Assembly: GCA_003313425.1 (NCBI GenBank) | Contig: NHZP01000004.1 | Span: 1,178,001 to 1,242,000, forward strand | Origin: Pseudopyrenochaeta lycopersici | Taxonomy: Eukaryota > Ascomycota > Dothideomycetes > Pleosporales > Pseudopyrenochaetaceae | DNA: 64,000 nt | Reading direction: 5' to 3' | Part shown: in pieces, positions 11,466 through 23,300 of the stretch | How positions within the stretch are numbered: position 1 is the first letter of the stretch | How the letters are laid out: the number at the start of each line of letters is the position of its first letter | Program-made: the position numbers and the translations under genes | The notes under the pieces: model-generated | What the model was told of the DNA's origin: nothing | Database searches by the model: none | Seen by the model: the letters and a program-made list of their open reading frames with translations, nothing else

Positions 11466-12961
11466 AAGTGTGGTGAAGGAGGGCTTGGTCATCATGCTGG
11501 CTTTATCGATTGTAGGGCTCGGAAGCCGAGGCTGGGGCTGGGCAAGGGGGCTATGCGGGGACGGCTCTTTTGTAGACAGCAGGCGAACGGTCGTCCTGTG
11601 CGACCATAATTGTTTGAATCGAGGAATTTGTTGTGCATCGCACCACTGTGTTACGCTGTCTTGTCATCTACCGCACGGCTATGCTTGCAGGCTTAGAATA
11701 GCGTAGCGCGAGAGGCCTGCGCCGATAGCACCGTGCCGGGCTGCAGCTTCATGTTATTCCTGCCATGCATGGCTTGGCCGCAGTGCACACACTGGCCACC
11801 CCGCCAGCACCAAAACGGCGGCCTTCTCTAGGAGGCACAGGAACGGCCGGCAAGCAGACAGTGGAGCGAGCAGCAGTTCGTCCGCAGGCGGGCGCTTCTG
11901 AGCGGAAGCACGTGCCGTAGCGCAGCCGGTTGACGGATCTCGGTCGCTTCCGCCTGCGATCTCCCTATGAAACACCAACACTCGCCAACTGGCCGCCCGC
12001 GCTTATCGCTGAGCGTCTCGCGGGCTGGCCGATGGCCGCGTTGCAAATCTTTTTGCGTGCTCGGGCATGCTATTCTCAAGATGCCCCTTTGGAACTGTGT
12101 CGATGCTCTGCTTCGGGAACGGGCCGCTGACCTTCCAGCAACTCCACGTTTTGCATCTGCACCCTTCTGCAGGTCCGCAAGTGCTCAGCCCTACAAATGT
12201 ATTGATGACTTCAGCATCCTACAGCAGTTTGAGCACACGAGGCGTCTCTACCCTTGTGTCGCTCGCCAAGGTCTTTATTTGGGCCCATAGGCTCGTCGAA
12301 TCAGCGTCAAATTAGCCGCCCTTCCCCTCCACCCTCCACCCACACCTCTCATCGGCAGCTGTAAATTTAGACACAGCCGCACCAGGGAGCCCTCGAAGCA
12401 CTCTCAAACAGGCGCTTCCGTTGCAGACATCCCTCCCTTGTTCTGGGGAAGGAACCGCTCGCTGTCGCTGTCCTGACCACTCAGGCGGCCAAATTTGGTC
12501 TCGTCTGGCCATTTCTGATGGCGCTTCGAGTCACGGCCGAGTGGACAGCCTCCTCCTCGCCTAGTTGCACGTACCTTTTTGGGTAGATAGGAGATCGATC
12601 CGGCGATTACAGAAACAAATCCTGGTTTCAAAACAAATTCTCCGAGAGGCCCATTGGCCTTTGTTGTCATGTAGGCACAGCGTGCGGCTCCATCTATAAA
12701 GCTCTCTGCCATGCCCTGGGAAGAGCCTCAGATACACCAAACCCCAAGGTACGAACATCTGTTCTTTCGTTTTCCTGTTGTGAGAAATCTCCTACCTTTC
12801 GTTCTTCCTCAATCACTCTCGTTCTCCCACGCCATCTCTACCATAATCATAATTCACAACCCGCTCGCTTCCTTCAGTCTGCTCTTCCTCAGTCACCGCC
12901 TCGCCCCTGGTGTGCATTTCTACTCTCATCTCTCATCTCTCTATATCATATCTCCTTCCTC
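11466..12961. other. Intergenic region and long leader of the Myb-like gene
   Basis: No supported gene. The part near 11780-11950 is G/C-rich with short overlapping frames on both strands but no domain. From about 12760 to 12960 the plus strand is strongly pyrimidine-rich (CTTTC, CTTCCT, TCTCTC runs), as often seen just before fungal start codons, and fits the 5' leader of the gene at 12962. Confidence 0.5.
12695..12700 (+). promoter_or_regulatory. TATA box candidate of the Myb-like gene
   Basis: A TATAAA hexamer lies about 260 bases before the start codon, followed by a long pyrimidine-rich tract that would form the 5' leader. Confidence 0.4.
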
Positions 12962-13681
12962 ATGATCATTATGCCTAAGATCGAGAAGGCTCCGTCATCG
13001 CACCGTAACTCGGTTTCAACTGCATCTGCAGCAGGTGGGACAGGCTCTCGAAGCTCCACATGGTCCGCGAAAGATGATGAAACCCTCATCCAGGCCAGAG
13101 CCCAGGGCCTCAACTGGAACCAGATTGGACCCAAGCACTTCCCCTCCAAGACGCCAAATGCGTGCCGCAAGCGACATGAGCGCTTGATGGAGAGACAGAA
13201 TGCAGAGCAATGGGACGGCGTAAAGCTGGATGTCCTAGCACAAGCATACATGGACGTGCGGCGTGACATGTGGAGCCTACTTGCTGCTCGAGTCGGGGAG
13301 AAATGGCAGCTTGTCGAGCAGAAGGTATGTCATGCCGAAGTGGCGCTTGCTCTACTGATAACAATGACTAACTCAATGCAGTGCATGGAGAAGGGCTTGA
13401 AGAATCTTGCGCACGCTTATCGGTCCGCGCAGAAGAAGCAGAACGATGGTAGCTACCACGACCACGATGACAGTGGAGTAGGCATTTCTGACCCCGAAGA
13501 AGAATCCGAGGATCATCATTCGGGCCTGACAACCGGGTCCGAGCCTCATTATCCTGCGTACCCAGTAGGCTACCCTTCGCAACAACGGGTACCAAGCATC
13601 CAGTCTATGTTGCACCCCACGCAACATTCTATGCAACATACCATGCAATACTCCTCTCATCACATTCCGCACTCGCAATGA
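12962..13681 (+). CDS. Myb/SANT-like DNA-binding protein
   Basis: A probable transcription factor or chromatin protein of 220 aa. Two exons, 12962-13324 and 13382-13681, are joined in phase 0. Residues about 32-80 form a Myb-like tri-helical domain: Trp-Ser-Ala-Lys-Asp-Asp-Glu-Thr-Leu, then Gly-Leu-Asn-Trp-Asn-Gln-Ile, then Phe-Pro-Ser-Lys-Thr-Pro-Asn-Ala-Cys-Arg-Lys-Arg-His-Glu-Arg-Leu, the recognition-helix pattern of fungal single-repeat Myb proteins. A second Trp-containing helical segment (about 85-120) may be a degenerate repeat. After the intron comes a disordered acidic, His-rich tail ending in Met/Gln/His repeats (Gln-His-Ser-Met-Gln-His-Thr-Met). Two in-frame start codons lie nine bases apart (12962 and 12971), and either could serve. 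Target genes are unknown. Confidence 0.82.
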   Translation: MIIMPKIEKAPSSHRNSVSTASAAGGTGSRSSTWSAKDDETLIQARAQGLNWNQIGPKHFPSKTPNACRKRHERLMERQNAEQWDGVKLDVLAQAYMDVRRDMWSLLAARVGEKWQLVEQKVCHAEVALALLITMTNSMQCMEKGLKNLAHAYRSAQKKQNDGSYHDHDDSGVGISDPEEESEDHHSGLTTGSEPHYPAYPVGYPSQQRVPSIQSMLHPTQHSMQHTMQYSSHHIPHSQ

Positions 13682-14761
13682 GCAATAACCACCCTTCTTG
13701 CCTGACTTTGGCTTTCTTCGACTTTTCTTGTTCATCGCATATCTCCTTGTCACGATCCCTACGACTCTCCCAGCACACTGCCAGTTGGCAGACAACTTTT
13801 TTTTTTAGAGCAACAATACCCCCCGATAATCGATCGATATCGATCATACCGCGCATCGGTAGTTCTTCCCTTCGCGTCATACCACCGGTTGGTGGACCAA
13901 AAATTGGCCACTCCAACACTCATTCCCGTCTTTGGAGCATTCGGTATATGTTGGCATAGGACCGTAATTGGGATATTAACAAAATGGACACTCTCTTCTG
14001 GAAGGGGGCATGAGCATTGCATGAGCATCGCTGGCGTCTTGACGATCATTTCGATGCATCGATGCATGCATTTGGGGCAAACCATGGAATATGGAGGAAC
14101 ATTTGCACATTTCCGTAGCCATTTGCTTCTTGTCAATGTTAGCTTTTTCTTCACTTGCAGATTTCAGCCGCCAAAGCCGACCGGTTTCCCACACAGTTCT
14201 GCCATCTCTATCTGCTAAGTTACAAGTGTCGTGACGGTATGATTTCACAACGTGCGTTGTTCGCTAGGCTCAATTTGTCCCGACTTAACCCTGCCATCGC
14301 TGACCATATGACAGCAGTATGGTAACTGTTGTCCTTAGTATCGTCTTTCCAGGGTCTGACAAGTAAGATTCCATGCGTTCTATGCGTAGGCATGTGCTCG
14401 GTTGTGGTTAGACAGGCATAGCCTCAAGCACGCACACAGCCTTCTACGCACTTCCCAGCCGTGAGACTGCAATACCGTAGCCTTGGTACCCCGCAAACGT
14501 TCCCGATAAGCAACAAATCGATAAATCTTGCAGTTTGCATCTTGCAGCCCCCAAAATAAACAGTCCGCAGTGGTACGCTAGGGTTGCCCGTCCCACGCGA
14601 CCATGGCCCATTCTCAAACACGTGTGGTTTGGTTGATTAGCCCCCAACTGAATCGCGCTAAGTTGGTATCATGACATAACCACAGCCAAACTGCACTTCG
14701 CCTCAATTCCCAATTGCATCGACACGATGGGTAAGGACGGAGGTCTTCGCAGGTCCACGCC
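13682..14761. other. Intergenic region
   Basis: About 1.1 kb without a supported gene, probably the 3' end of the Myb-like gene and the promoter of the sirtuin gene. Two palindrome-rich spots are visible: GATCGATATCGATC near 13830-13845 and a cluster of ATGCAT/ATCGAT words near 14050-14070. Confidence 0.45.
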
Positions 14762-16051
14762 ATGCCCCGTGCCCCTCTCCTCCGTGTTCCGTACACCGAC
14801 CCGCTGCCGCTGCCAAAGATAATACCTGCGAGTGCGACCACGCTGAGCGGTGCAATCGCTGCGCTGGTGGACTTTTTGTCGCCGTCCCTGTCTGCCGCCA
14901 CATCGGTCTCCCCAACCGCACCGCCGAATCTCTCCGCGCAATTACCAAGCACGAGAAATGGCGGCAAGGTTCTGCTCCTCACGGGCGCTGGGATCTCGGT
15001 AGCCTCAGGCTTGGCGGATTACCGCGGCGCAAATGGCACGTACACGTTGAATAAGACGTATCGCCCGATATACTTCAATGAGTTCTGTGAGAGCCACGAG
15101 TCGCGGAAGAGGTACTGGGCGAGGAGTTTCCTGGGCTGGACGAATCTACACAGGGCGCGGCCGAACAGGGCACATGAGGCGTGTGGGGAGTTGGGACGGA
15201 TGGGCGTTGTTGGAAATGTGATCACACAGAGTATGTTTACGCAGTCCACTTTGGGCATCTGGGGGATGAAAAGCCCAGCAGCACCACCTGGAAGAATTGG
15301 TACAGAATGCTGACGCGACAAAATCATAGACGTAGATTCCTTCCATCCCACCGCCCACCCCTCGCTCCCCACCACAGAACTCCACGGCTACCTACGGTCG
15401 CTCGTGTGTCTCACCTGCCGCAATGAGTATTCACGACGCGCTTTCCAAACCCAGCTCGCAACCTTGAACCCAACCTGGGCTGCCTTTCTCGACGAAATGC
15501 TAGCCAGCGGCGCCCTCGACACCGAAAATCCACACGAGCGGCGTAAGAAGGGCCTCAAGACAAATCCAGACGGTGATGTGGACATCCCTGACGCGCCCTA
15601 CACTACATTCCGCTATCCCGCGTGTCCCGTGTGTCTGGAAAACCCACCGGCAAAGCCAGGCGGCGGTATTGTCAGGGTGGAGACGGATAAGGACGGGGCG
15701 TGGGATCCCAAGAGTGATGGAGGCGTGTTAAAACCTGCTGTGATCATGTTCGGCGAGTCGATACCTGCAGCGACAAAGGTTGCTGCTGAGGAGGCTGTTG
15801 ATGCGGCTGGGAGGCTGCTTGTCGTTGGAAGTAGTCTTGCAACATACTCTGCCTGGAGGCTGGTCAAGAGGGCCAAGGAGAGGCACATGCCAATTGGCGT
15901 TTTGAACATGGGTGGTGTGCGAGGCGAAGACGCTTTCTTTGGGGATACTCAAGCCAGCAATACGGGGAGGGAAGCTGTAAGACTCAGCGACAATGCCGAA
16001 AAGGTTTTACCAGAGGTTGTTAAGATACTAAAACAAATGAAGCGGCCATAA
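14762..16051 (+). CDS. Class II (SIRT4-type) sirtuin, NAD-dependent deacylase
   Basis: Sirtuins remove acyl groups from lysines using NAD. Class II members are commonly mitochondrial and related to SIRT4. Two exons, 14762-15230 and 15330-16051, give 396 aa. The Rossmann motif reads Thr-Gly-Ala-Gly-Ile-Ser-Val-Ala-Ser-Gly-Leu-Ala-Asp-Tyr-Arg-Gly. The NAD-binding Thr-Gln-Asn-Val-Asp-Ser-Phe-His is created across the intron. The catalytic His lies in Glu-Leu-His-Gly. Zinc ligands are Cys-Leu-Thr-Cys and Cys-Pro-Val-Cys, separated by an unusually long insert that includes a Pro/Gly segment. The Gly-Glu-Ser-Ile-Pro and Gly-Ser-Ser-Leu-Ala-Thr-Tyr-Ser motifs complete the fold. The N-terminal 70 residues are Pro/Ala/Ser-rich with few acidic residues and could be a targeting segment. 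It is convergent with the next gene. Confidence 0.93.
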
Positions 16052-16373
16052 GCAGGCATGTATTTGTTTGCACAATATAAAAACTCAAACAAATATGAAT
16101 ACGATAAGCTGAAAAATATGGTATTGAGACATTGTAGTGTAAGTAGCGCTGCTAGCTATACGAGGGGTACTTGCCATTCTTGAAAGCCGTTCATATCAAA
16201 CGTCCAAAAGTTCCCTTACCCATACCCATGCGCCAACCCATGCCCGGATGGATCAGGAGACAAACAAAACGCCAATACCAGCCGCTGAGCAGATCTATCT
16301 AAGCTTCAGCGGACGTCCTAGATCCAGGAGCAATATCCCAAATTCCCAACCCAATAAAAAATAATCATCGTCA
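16052..16373. other. Convergent 3' untranslated region
   Basis: The 322 bases between two convergent stop codons are A/T-rich and hold only terminator and poly(A) signal candidates (ATAAAA-like words near 16075 and 16355). Confidence 0.5.
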
Positions 16374-18517
16374 TCATCCTCTAAATCTCTCCTCATAATC
16401 GTCAACCTGCTCGTCCAGGTCAACACTCGACACCACGATGCCCGGGTTCCCGCCTCCGACACCCTCCAGCTCTTTCTTCGCCTCGAGCAACTTGCTCAAA
16501 TCTCGTCTCGGCACCATGGTCAGCTCCTGGCTGCACGCCCGGCAGATTCTCAACTGGCACCACGTGCACGCCCACTTGCGGTCATTGTCGTTTGAATGGC
16601 AGATCATGCAGCCCATTGGCTGAAAGGTGTTGTTGCTCCAGATGTTGGTTCTGTGCGCAGTGTAGCAGTAAATTTGTGCTGGCGTGATTTGCGGGATCAG
16701 GTTCACTGGGAGCGGAATCGGCTGCCGGGTCAGGGATGTGAAAGGCGGCGGAGTGGACGCTTCTGCAATTGGCGATGCGGGCAAAGAAGGTGGTGGAGAA
16801 TTCACAAGTTGGGGTACTTCTTGTGCCGGCGCGGTGGAAGGCCGCTGTTCGGGACTTGGTTCAGGCGGATCGAGAGATGTTGTTCGTAGTGGACGCACAA
16901 GTTGGGCCAGGGATTTCGGCGCAGGCGGAGCCGCTGCTGTAGCAGTTGTGGGTCTTGCTGGCTGCTCATTCACGTTCTTCTGGGGCTCAGAAGGTGCTTC
17001 GTAACTGAAAGGGCGGCGCTGGCCATTTGGTGGAGGAAGAGGCGAAACCGGCGAAATCTCCATATCTGTCCTTGCTTGATCTGGCTTCAAAGTTGGGGAT
17101 GGTGTCATTTCCGGCGTGATCGTACTGACTTCCATGGTCGGAATAGGAGGGGCCGGCCTCTGTGCCTGTTTCACATCTGTCAGCGTCCAAGTCCATCTTA
17201 CGTCAAGGGGGAGCTCAAGTACCCTGACATTGATGATGAAGCTATGCTACCGCACGAGTGCAGGTGCAGGGAAGGGGATATGTATATGTACCTTTAAGAT
17301 GTTGAAGCCCGTACTGCTCTTTCCACGCAGGTGCAGAGGCGACGCGGGGCCTTTGGCGCGTGGGTTGGAAGGTAAGCCTACAGCTGCGAAGACCTTTCGC
17401 GGCGGTGCCGGTGCTGCAGAAACGTCGTCTTCGTCTGGTGTCGGTGGTAGCTGGTTGACTTCGCGTGGCTGTTCTTCCTGCTGAGATCTGATGGTTGTTT
17501 TGGTGGATCGTAACGCATCTGAAGTAGACACATCCGAAGCCTGGCTATCGACACTCGCTTTCCGTGGTGCAGAAGTTGGAGGCATGGGGCCACCTTTCCC
17601 TCCTCGAGGACCTTGGCCCAATTCCGCCAAACTCTTGAACCTCTGTACACCGGGCATTGGGACCGCTTTTCTTTTTACTATTGGTGACACATCGCTAGGT
17701 TCAGATGAGGCATTTACTGAAGCTTTCGGGTCCCCTTGAGATAAGAGAGAATCATTCCGCGCAAGCTCTTTTGCACTCCTTGATTGCTGGTTTCCCATTG
17801 CGGCTTGCTTGACGCTTTTCCGTCTGATCGACTTCTCTGGCGGCGGTGGTGGTAAGTCCTTATCTCCAGAGGGCTCTGAAGAAGCAAGAGATCTTGTAGG
17901 CGGTGGTAGTGCTGGCGTGGGTGGGATTGTTGCAGTTGATCCGTTGCTAGTGGTCAATCGGAGGGAGGGTGGCTTAGAGTCGCGAGATAAGCTGCGCGAA
18001 ACAATTCGTTTCCGGGGCCTTTGTTCCAGCGAATCTTTGCGCGAACTGTTAGGTGACAGAGGCATGTCTTCGTCGACTACGATGCGTTAGCGTTTTTCCC
18101 TGAATTGATATGCTACGCTGCGTTGCGCATCTGCAGACCAGTTGCTGACGTGAAGCGATATCATAGTGAATGTGTCTGCAAGACATAGTCCACAAGCCGT
18201 CACGTAAGGTCACGATGAACAATGTGGGATTGCATCCGCTTCATTGCAACCATAGGCAGATTGATCCGCTTACCTCGCAACTGAAATTTCATGCTCATCC
18301 TTTGAACAGCCGGCAGGGGTTTGTTCCGGAGGCTATCGCCTCGCGGCGGCGGTGGAGGAGGAAGATCTTTGAGCGTTGGTGTAGGCGAGTATGCTGAGGT
18401 TGATGTGTCGCCATGTCCGAAAGAGTTTCCATAATCATTTAACAAGGCGCTCACGACATCTTGTCGTGAGGCCGGGGCAGATAGCCCCAGGCTCTGTTGG
18501 GCCATGACCGAGGTCAT
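16374..18517 (-). CDS. Pro/Ser-rich protein with C-terminal Cys-cluster domain
   Basis: I do not recognise a named family. Three exons, 18517-18274, 18076-17292 and 17165-16374, give 606 aa with all splice phases consistent. Most of the protein is disordered, with poly-Pro stretches (Leu-Pro-Pro-Pro-Pro-Pro-Pro) that could bind SH3 or WW domains and many Ser-Pro and Thr-Pro sites. The last 130 residues are conserved-looking: Tyr-Cys-Tyr, a basic segment, Met-Gly-Cys-Met-Ile-Cys-His, Trp-Ala-Cys-Thr-Trp-Cys, then Ile-Cys-Arg-Ala-Cys, a probable zinc-binding treble-clef or FYVE/PHD-like module. A short acidic tail follows. A second ATG twelve bases after the first is an alternative start. It could be a cortical or signalling scaffold; this is inference only. 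Confidence 0.75.
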
Positions 18518-19963
18518 TGTATTTTGAAAGAATGTGGCTACTGTTTTGCTATGGCTGAGTAGCTCGCGGTAATGAAATGACGTCGAAAGAACGGGGTAAT
18601 GGTAGTAATGACTGGTGAGTGGAAAAAAAAAGAGTGTGGTAGTGAACAAGAAGGGAACGACAGAACGATAAACGAAGGGTAAATTGGTTCCAGCCCTTGT
18701 TAATATCGACTTTCAACGAGCGCAAGTCAGAAAGAAGGAATGAGAGGAGAGAAAGGAGTACGCATGGCGAGGCCTCGCGGCGAAGCTGGCTGTCTCAGGT
18801 TCAAGAGAGAAAACATGGGTCACGGCTGACAGGCGAAGGGCCGAGCCCACCAAACGCATGAAGTGTTTGATATCCGGACCGGGAAGAAGCTGGCCTGTCA
18901 CAGAAGCTACTCCGTTCGAGCGCGGGTTGTCCATGCAAGGATGGAGACGTTGGAGATGACAGGACGGTACCGAGCTCCACCATCACGGTAGCGTATCGAT
19001 AGTACCCCAGAACAGGCAAAATGAGGGTGATTCATAAGATTCCTTGTCAGTACAAGTCTATCCACCCATACTTGAAGGCGCGGTTCAACAAGGCCCCGCA
19101 GGATGAGATTGCTATGTGTTGGGGGTCGATAACGGCAGGCTGAGGCAGCTATGGTGAGGTCCGCAAGCCAGGGGCACGGGTCTGTCAAATCACAACACCC
19201 CGCATGTATGATCGGCGCACGTGACGTCTTGCTTGGTGTTTCAGAAGCCTGAATTAGAAAATTCGGAGCCGAACGAAAAGGCCCTAACGGCTGGTTGGTG
19301 GCCCACAGGTGCGAATGCGTTGACGTATGACATTCATGGGTTGGCGCGAGCATTGTGCGCATGCCTGGATAGCCATGTCTTGTTACACCGTTGCCACCTG
19401 CGCAGCCGGGAAACAAATGCTCGTGCGAGGAAACAAAATGAAGATGATGCAGACGGAGATCGTCATATCGATAGCGTGATCGGCACCTTGTGCACGATCG
19501 CAGCAGATAGATTGTATGGTAATTACATTGAGATTTCCTGTCCTAATCGTGTGACGGCCCGGCCCTCCTGACAAACAATGAGTGTATATCGCCCAATTAG
19601 AAAATACGAAATATACCAGTGTTCGTGAAACAAGTGTAAATAGTTTTGATCTCTTGATCATATATCCTATCCAATACCGCCGTGTCGCAGAGTATAAACG
19701 TCTCCACGTCATTCCAAGTTTGACCCGGAAAAGGGTACAAACGCCAGTAAATATTCCGAGCAATCCTTCGGCCGTCATTCGCAGCCAGTGTTCCGGGTCT
19801 AAACATCCCGGGGGGTATCCATCGCCATTTCTCTACCGCCTGATGTCCATCAAATAAATAAGAAAAAATAGTCCATGCGCCGACGCTAATGATCGATCGC
19901 CCGTAGCCGTCGATAAAACTGAGAAAGAAAAGATACAAGAATGGTATACACAGACAATGTCCG
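18518..19963. other. Intergenic region
   Basis: About 1.4 kb without a supported gene. It should contain the promoter of the minus-strand gene ending at 18517 (with an A-rich run near 18625) and, at its right edge, the 3' end of the GPI-anchored protein gene. Short frames on both strands have no domain. Confidence 0.45.
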
Positions 19964-21197
19964 TTAATGAAAAAGGTAAAGTATGAACATTAGAATAAGG
20001 GTAATCGTAGGTGTGAATGATGCGCCTCCTGTTGTTGCTGCTGCTCCCTTCAGCGGAGCTGCTGTGACGTTGACAAACGCCGTACCACAGGATATCGAAA
20101 TTTGTTGTGCGGCCGGTGTATAGGTTTTCGAAATGGGTTGCGTAGCGTTGTTACCGTAATACGCGAAGACTGACATGGCGTCTTGCAAACATGAATTGCA
20201 TGTCGGCCTTGCACCACCAGGCAGCATCTGACCGATTGCGAGGTAGTAGGGGTATGAATCTGTAGTAGATGATGTGTTACTGACGGCATTGGCGAAGCAG
20301 TAATTTCCCTCATCATCTCGCAAGCAGCTTGCTTGGTATGTGGGCTGATAAGCCACGAGCCCGTTGTATGCCTGGATAACTTGTGGATTATCATTGCCGT
20401 AGTCAGTTTTGCAGGCTGATGCTGTAAGAAGCTCGTGCGCAAAATTGTCCAGAATTGTTCTGCATTGCGTTACGTTGACCCCACAAGTCGCGTCTAGTGT
20501 CTGAGTGATTCGAAGGTATGACTTGGACGCGTCGAAAAAACCACTAGAGGTCTAGACAGTGTTAGTATGTATCAATAGCAGTCATCAAGGGGACATGTAA
20601 ACGTACCTGCAGCATCAGTGAGAAGGGATGGCAGTTATTGAACGCATCGCTGTTGCGCAAACGAGTGAGGAAGGCTGCGCATGAGCTGGTAAAATTGGTT
20701 GATAGGCCGGTATCGAAAGGCTTTGGGATGGTGAAATCGGGCGTATCGACGTTGGGATCGGTCGTGATCTGGCGCTTGGAAGGGGGTGCAGACAGCGTTT
20801 GGGTGACATCCTCTTCGCTGTGTAGAGGAGGCATCAATAACGGGACTATTGGCGGCGGACGCTGATCAAGGAACAGTGACGATCCCTTCCACGACTGATC
20901 GTCTGCCACGAGCAATAGCGCTGGTCGATCACCATGTGCTTCTGAAGCGGAAACGGCCACGAACAGGCAATTCCAGGATAAAAATACAACGAGCAACGAG
21001 AACAACGCGCGGGAGTGGAAGCCAGAGGGTGACGATGGTTTAGTGTGCGAGGAGCAGCCGCGGCAGTTATTGTGCTCGTTCCGCGCTGTTGCGGCGTGCA
21101 GGGGAACGCCTCTATGGTGCGACAACACAGCCGTTCCTGAATCGCATCTTGCAAAACGCTGTGAATCCATTTCTAGAAATGCTCCGATAGCCTTCAA
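19964..21197 (-). CDS. GPI-anchored Cys-rich secreted protein (DUF7729-like)
   Basis: This resembles a fungal family of extracellular GPI proteins of unknown function, here called DUF7729-like from memory. Two exons, 21197-20607 and 20551-19964, give 392 aa (383 if the second Met at 21170 is used). A hydrophobic segment near residues 65-85 ends at Val-Ser-Ala-Ser-Glu-Ala and may be the signal sequence, although it is preceded by about 60 polar residues. The conserved domain has regularly spaced cysteines (Ser-Ser-Cys-Ala-Ala-Phe-Leu, Asn-Asn-Cys-His-Pro-Phe-Ser, Ala-Thr-Cys-Gly-Val-Asn-Val-Thr-Gln-Cys, Pro-Thr-Cys-Asn-Ser-Cys-Leu) and several Asn-X-Ser/Thr sites. The last 20 residues are hydrophobic, preceded by Gly-Ala-Ala-Ala-Thr-Thr-Gly-Gly, a good GPI omega region. 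The long N-terminus may mean the start is misplaced. Confidence 0.8.
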
Positions 21198-23300
21198 TGA
21201 TGCTATTATTATTCACAAAGATGCCTCAGACGCTGACAGATCATCTGGAAGAGTCAGGCAGATGGACTCTGTGATGAAATGTCGTAATCTCAAGTCGTCG
21301 ATTCCGTTCCAAGAATTCTAGCAGCTAGAAAACTTCCGAGGCTTGTCTGCGGGCTGGCAGGGGCAGCCAATGGTCAAGAGTGATAGACAGTAAAGACTGG
21401 CAATAGTTGGAGGGAGCGAAGCGGCGGTGGTCGTGATGATGTCGATCGTGGCTAGAAATGTAAATCCAAACGGGTTCTCCAGGTTCTTCGGTGGTGCTTT
21501 CGCAGCCTCAAGAGCTTGTGCAGAGCATCCGTCCCTTATGATGGATTGCCATCGACGCTTGCGCATCCTGCAAGCCACCGCCCCATGCCCGGCATTTTAA
21601 TAAAGCCATGGTACGCCTCCATGCCAGAAGACTCGATCGTTCGACTAACGACTGGCATTGCGAGTCGGGTAATAGCAGCTTGGGCCAGTTCGTTTGCTCT
21701 GAAGTGGTGAGTTGATCCACTCTGATAGGTGGGTGCATGATTGGCTTGTGCAAGGCAATATAGCTTTCAATTCGGTAACCGCATCGAGTGAGGTTCTGGC
21801 CCAAGGCAGCTCTGCAGGGAACGCTATTCTCCCTTGGCAGTCCGATCCCTTTCCCCATGGTCGCAAACAGGTGCAGCGTGCACGGCAGCTTCGCTCGTTC
21901 TGTGGTTTTTGCAGGCCGTCTTCGCTAGTGGAGCCGTTCAAAAGGGCACGCAATCACTGCAGGGCTGTCGCGATGCAGTAAGGCGCCGACAAAGCACGCC
22001 AACTTGCATTATACACGCACAAAAACACATTCCAAATGCGCACAGCTTCCGCAACCATTCTGTCAACAGGGATTTGACGATTGAAACGGACTGCAACGTG
22101 CAAACCGCGCATGCATGGCCGCTCAATGAAGTCGTACTGTCACTCGACCATCCTCGCAGGAGCAATATCGGCATCAGTCCAACATTCGGTTGCCAAGCCA
22201 ATAAAGCCACCCTGAAGAGTTCGCACCCCCTATCGGCGCCATCCCTCACGCTTCCTCAACCGTCATGTCAGCTGGCGGGGTCAAATATGCACAAACATTG
22301 GATCCTGGCTGCGCACGACTCATCTCGATTGCTGGGATTCTTGAGCGCCGTTGTTGTGTTCCGGTGGACAACAGCTATCTTCTGGATGCCATTGCTGAAC
22401 CCATCTCCGAACAGCGGCACCTTCGACCTATGTTGTGGGGAGAACGTGCACCATTTCATCGCTCATGTCTGTTTGTTGTGGAGTGCACGTCTTCCTTCTA
22501 AGATTGCTCAATATCATGTCGTCAGCAGCCATTCCCTCACAGCACGCCAACAATCTGCATGTCCACAGCTCCATGTTGGTCCAACCGATCTTTCAGATTG
22601 AATACGCCCTCATGGCTGCTCCACCATGGAGCTTTGATGTTGGTTCCAGGAGGTGCCGTTCCGCATAAGGTTAATGCTGGGTTACCGTGCTCTTGAAAGG
22701 CACACCATTTCGTGCAAGCTTGCATCGCTTTGCAGCGACTAGACTCCACCCTCTCCTTCTCGGCTCTCTCTGCCGGTCAAGCAACTGCGATCTTCTCAAA
22801 ACACGACATAGTTCTTGGCGATGAAACTTTCTGGATGCTTCCAGGATGGGTTTGGCAACCTACCCCTGGCACCCCACAGCCAATATGCAAACATTGACAG
22901 CTCATATTCGATCTTGTGAACATCCCAGAGATCCATATCGATAAGCTGAGAGCTATGATGATTATCAAGTAGTGGCCCAGGGCCCTAGTTGTGCCTAAAA
23001 CGCCTTGTCATTATCAGCGACGGCATATAATGATCGTCTGTCACACACAAAGGACAAGAATGGATGATTACATGCAACACTGTTGATGAACATACGAGCA
23101 TTTGTCTTGCAAGACTAATGCTCGGAGAGAATGACAAGGGATCTGACCTCGGACGCTCCAAGCATACAATCCGTTACCGACGGTCAGGTTCGTCCAGGTT
23201 TGTGCTCTCTCACTTCGGCGTCACTTGAATGACGGCCTTACGGAGAATGTTTCGGATGAACAGCGTCACATTGCTAACTTCTAATCAATCGTTTCTCAAA
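21198..23300. other. 2.1-kb stretch without a confident gene
   Basis: No recognisable domain or splice structure. Plus strand 21834-22601 holds an uninterrupted 255-codon frame that overlaps no supported gene. Its composition is Ser/His/Cys-rich with one hydrophobic stretch near residues 165-190, and I cannot assign it. The region could also hold a non-coding transcript or decayed sequence. Confidence 0.4.
21834..22601 (+). CDS. Unassigned open frame, possibly not coding
   Basis: An intronless frame of 255 codons lies in an otherwise gene-free interval. It starts Met-Ala-Val-Arg-Ser-Leu-Ser-Pro-Trp and has many Ser, His, Cys and Arg residues, plus a hydrophobic segment (Leu-Leu-Gly-Phe-Leu-Ser-Ala-Val-Val-Val) around residues 165-190. 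No conserved motif is visible. A frame this long is unusual by chance, but composition and context do not clearly support a protein. Confidence 0.2.
   Translation: MAVRSLSPWSQTGAACTAASLVLWFLQAVFASGAVQKGTQSLQGCRDAVRRRQSTPTCIIHAQKHIPNAHSFRNHSVNRDLTIETDCNVQTAHAWPLNEVVLSLDHPRRSNIGISPTFGCQANKATLKSSHPLSAPSLTLPQPSCQLAGSNMHKHWILAAHDSSRLLGFLSAVVVFRWTTAIFWMPLLNPSPNSGTFDLCCGENVHHFIAHVCLLWSARLPSKIAQYHVVSSHSLTARQQSACPQLHVGPTDLSD

Noticed and set aside
13820..14070. Palindromic GATCGATATCGATC and ATGCAT cluster as a possible transposon end
   Set aside because: No paired inverted repeat, target duplication or transposase frame nearby.
16602..17004. Gly/Arg-rich plus-strand frames opposite the Pro-rich gene
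   Set aside because: Mirror image of the Pro/Ser/Ala-rich coding strand, which has consistent splice sites.
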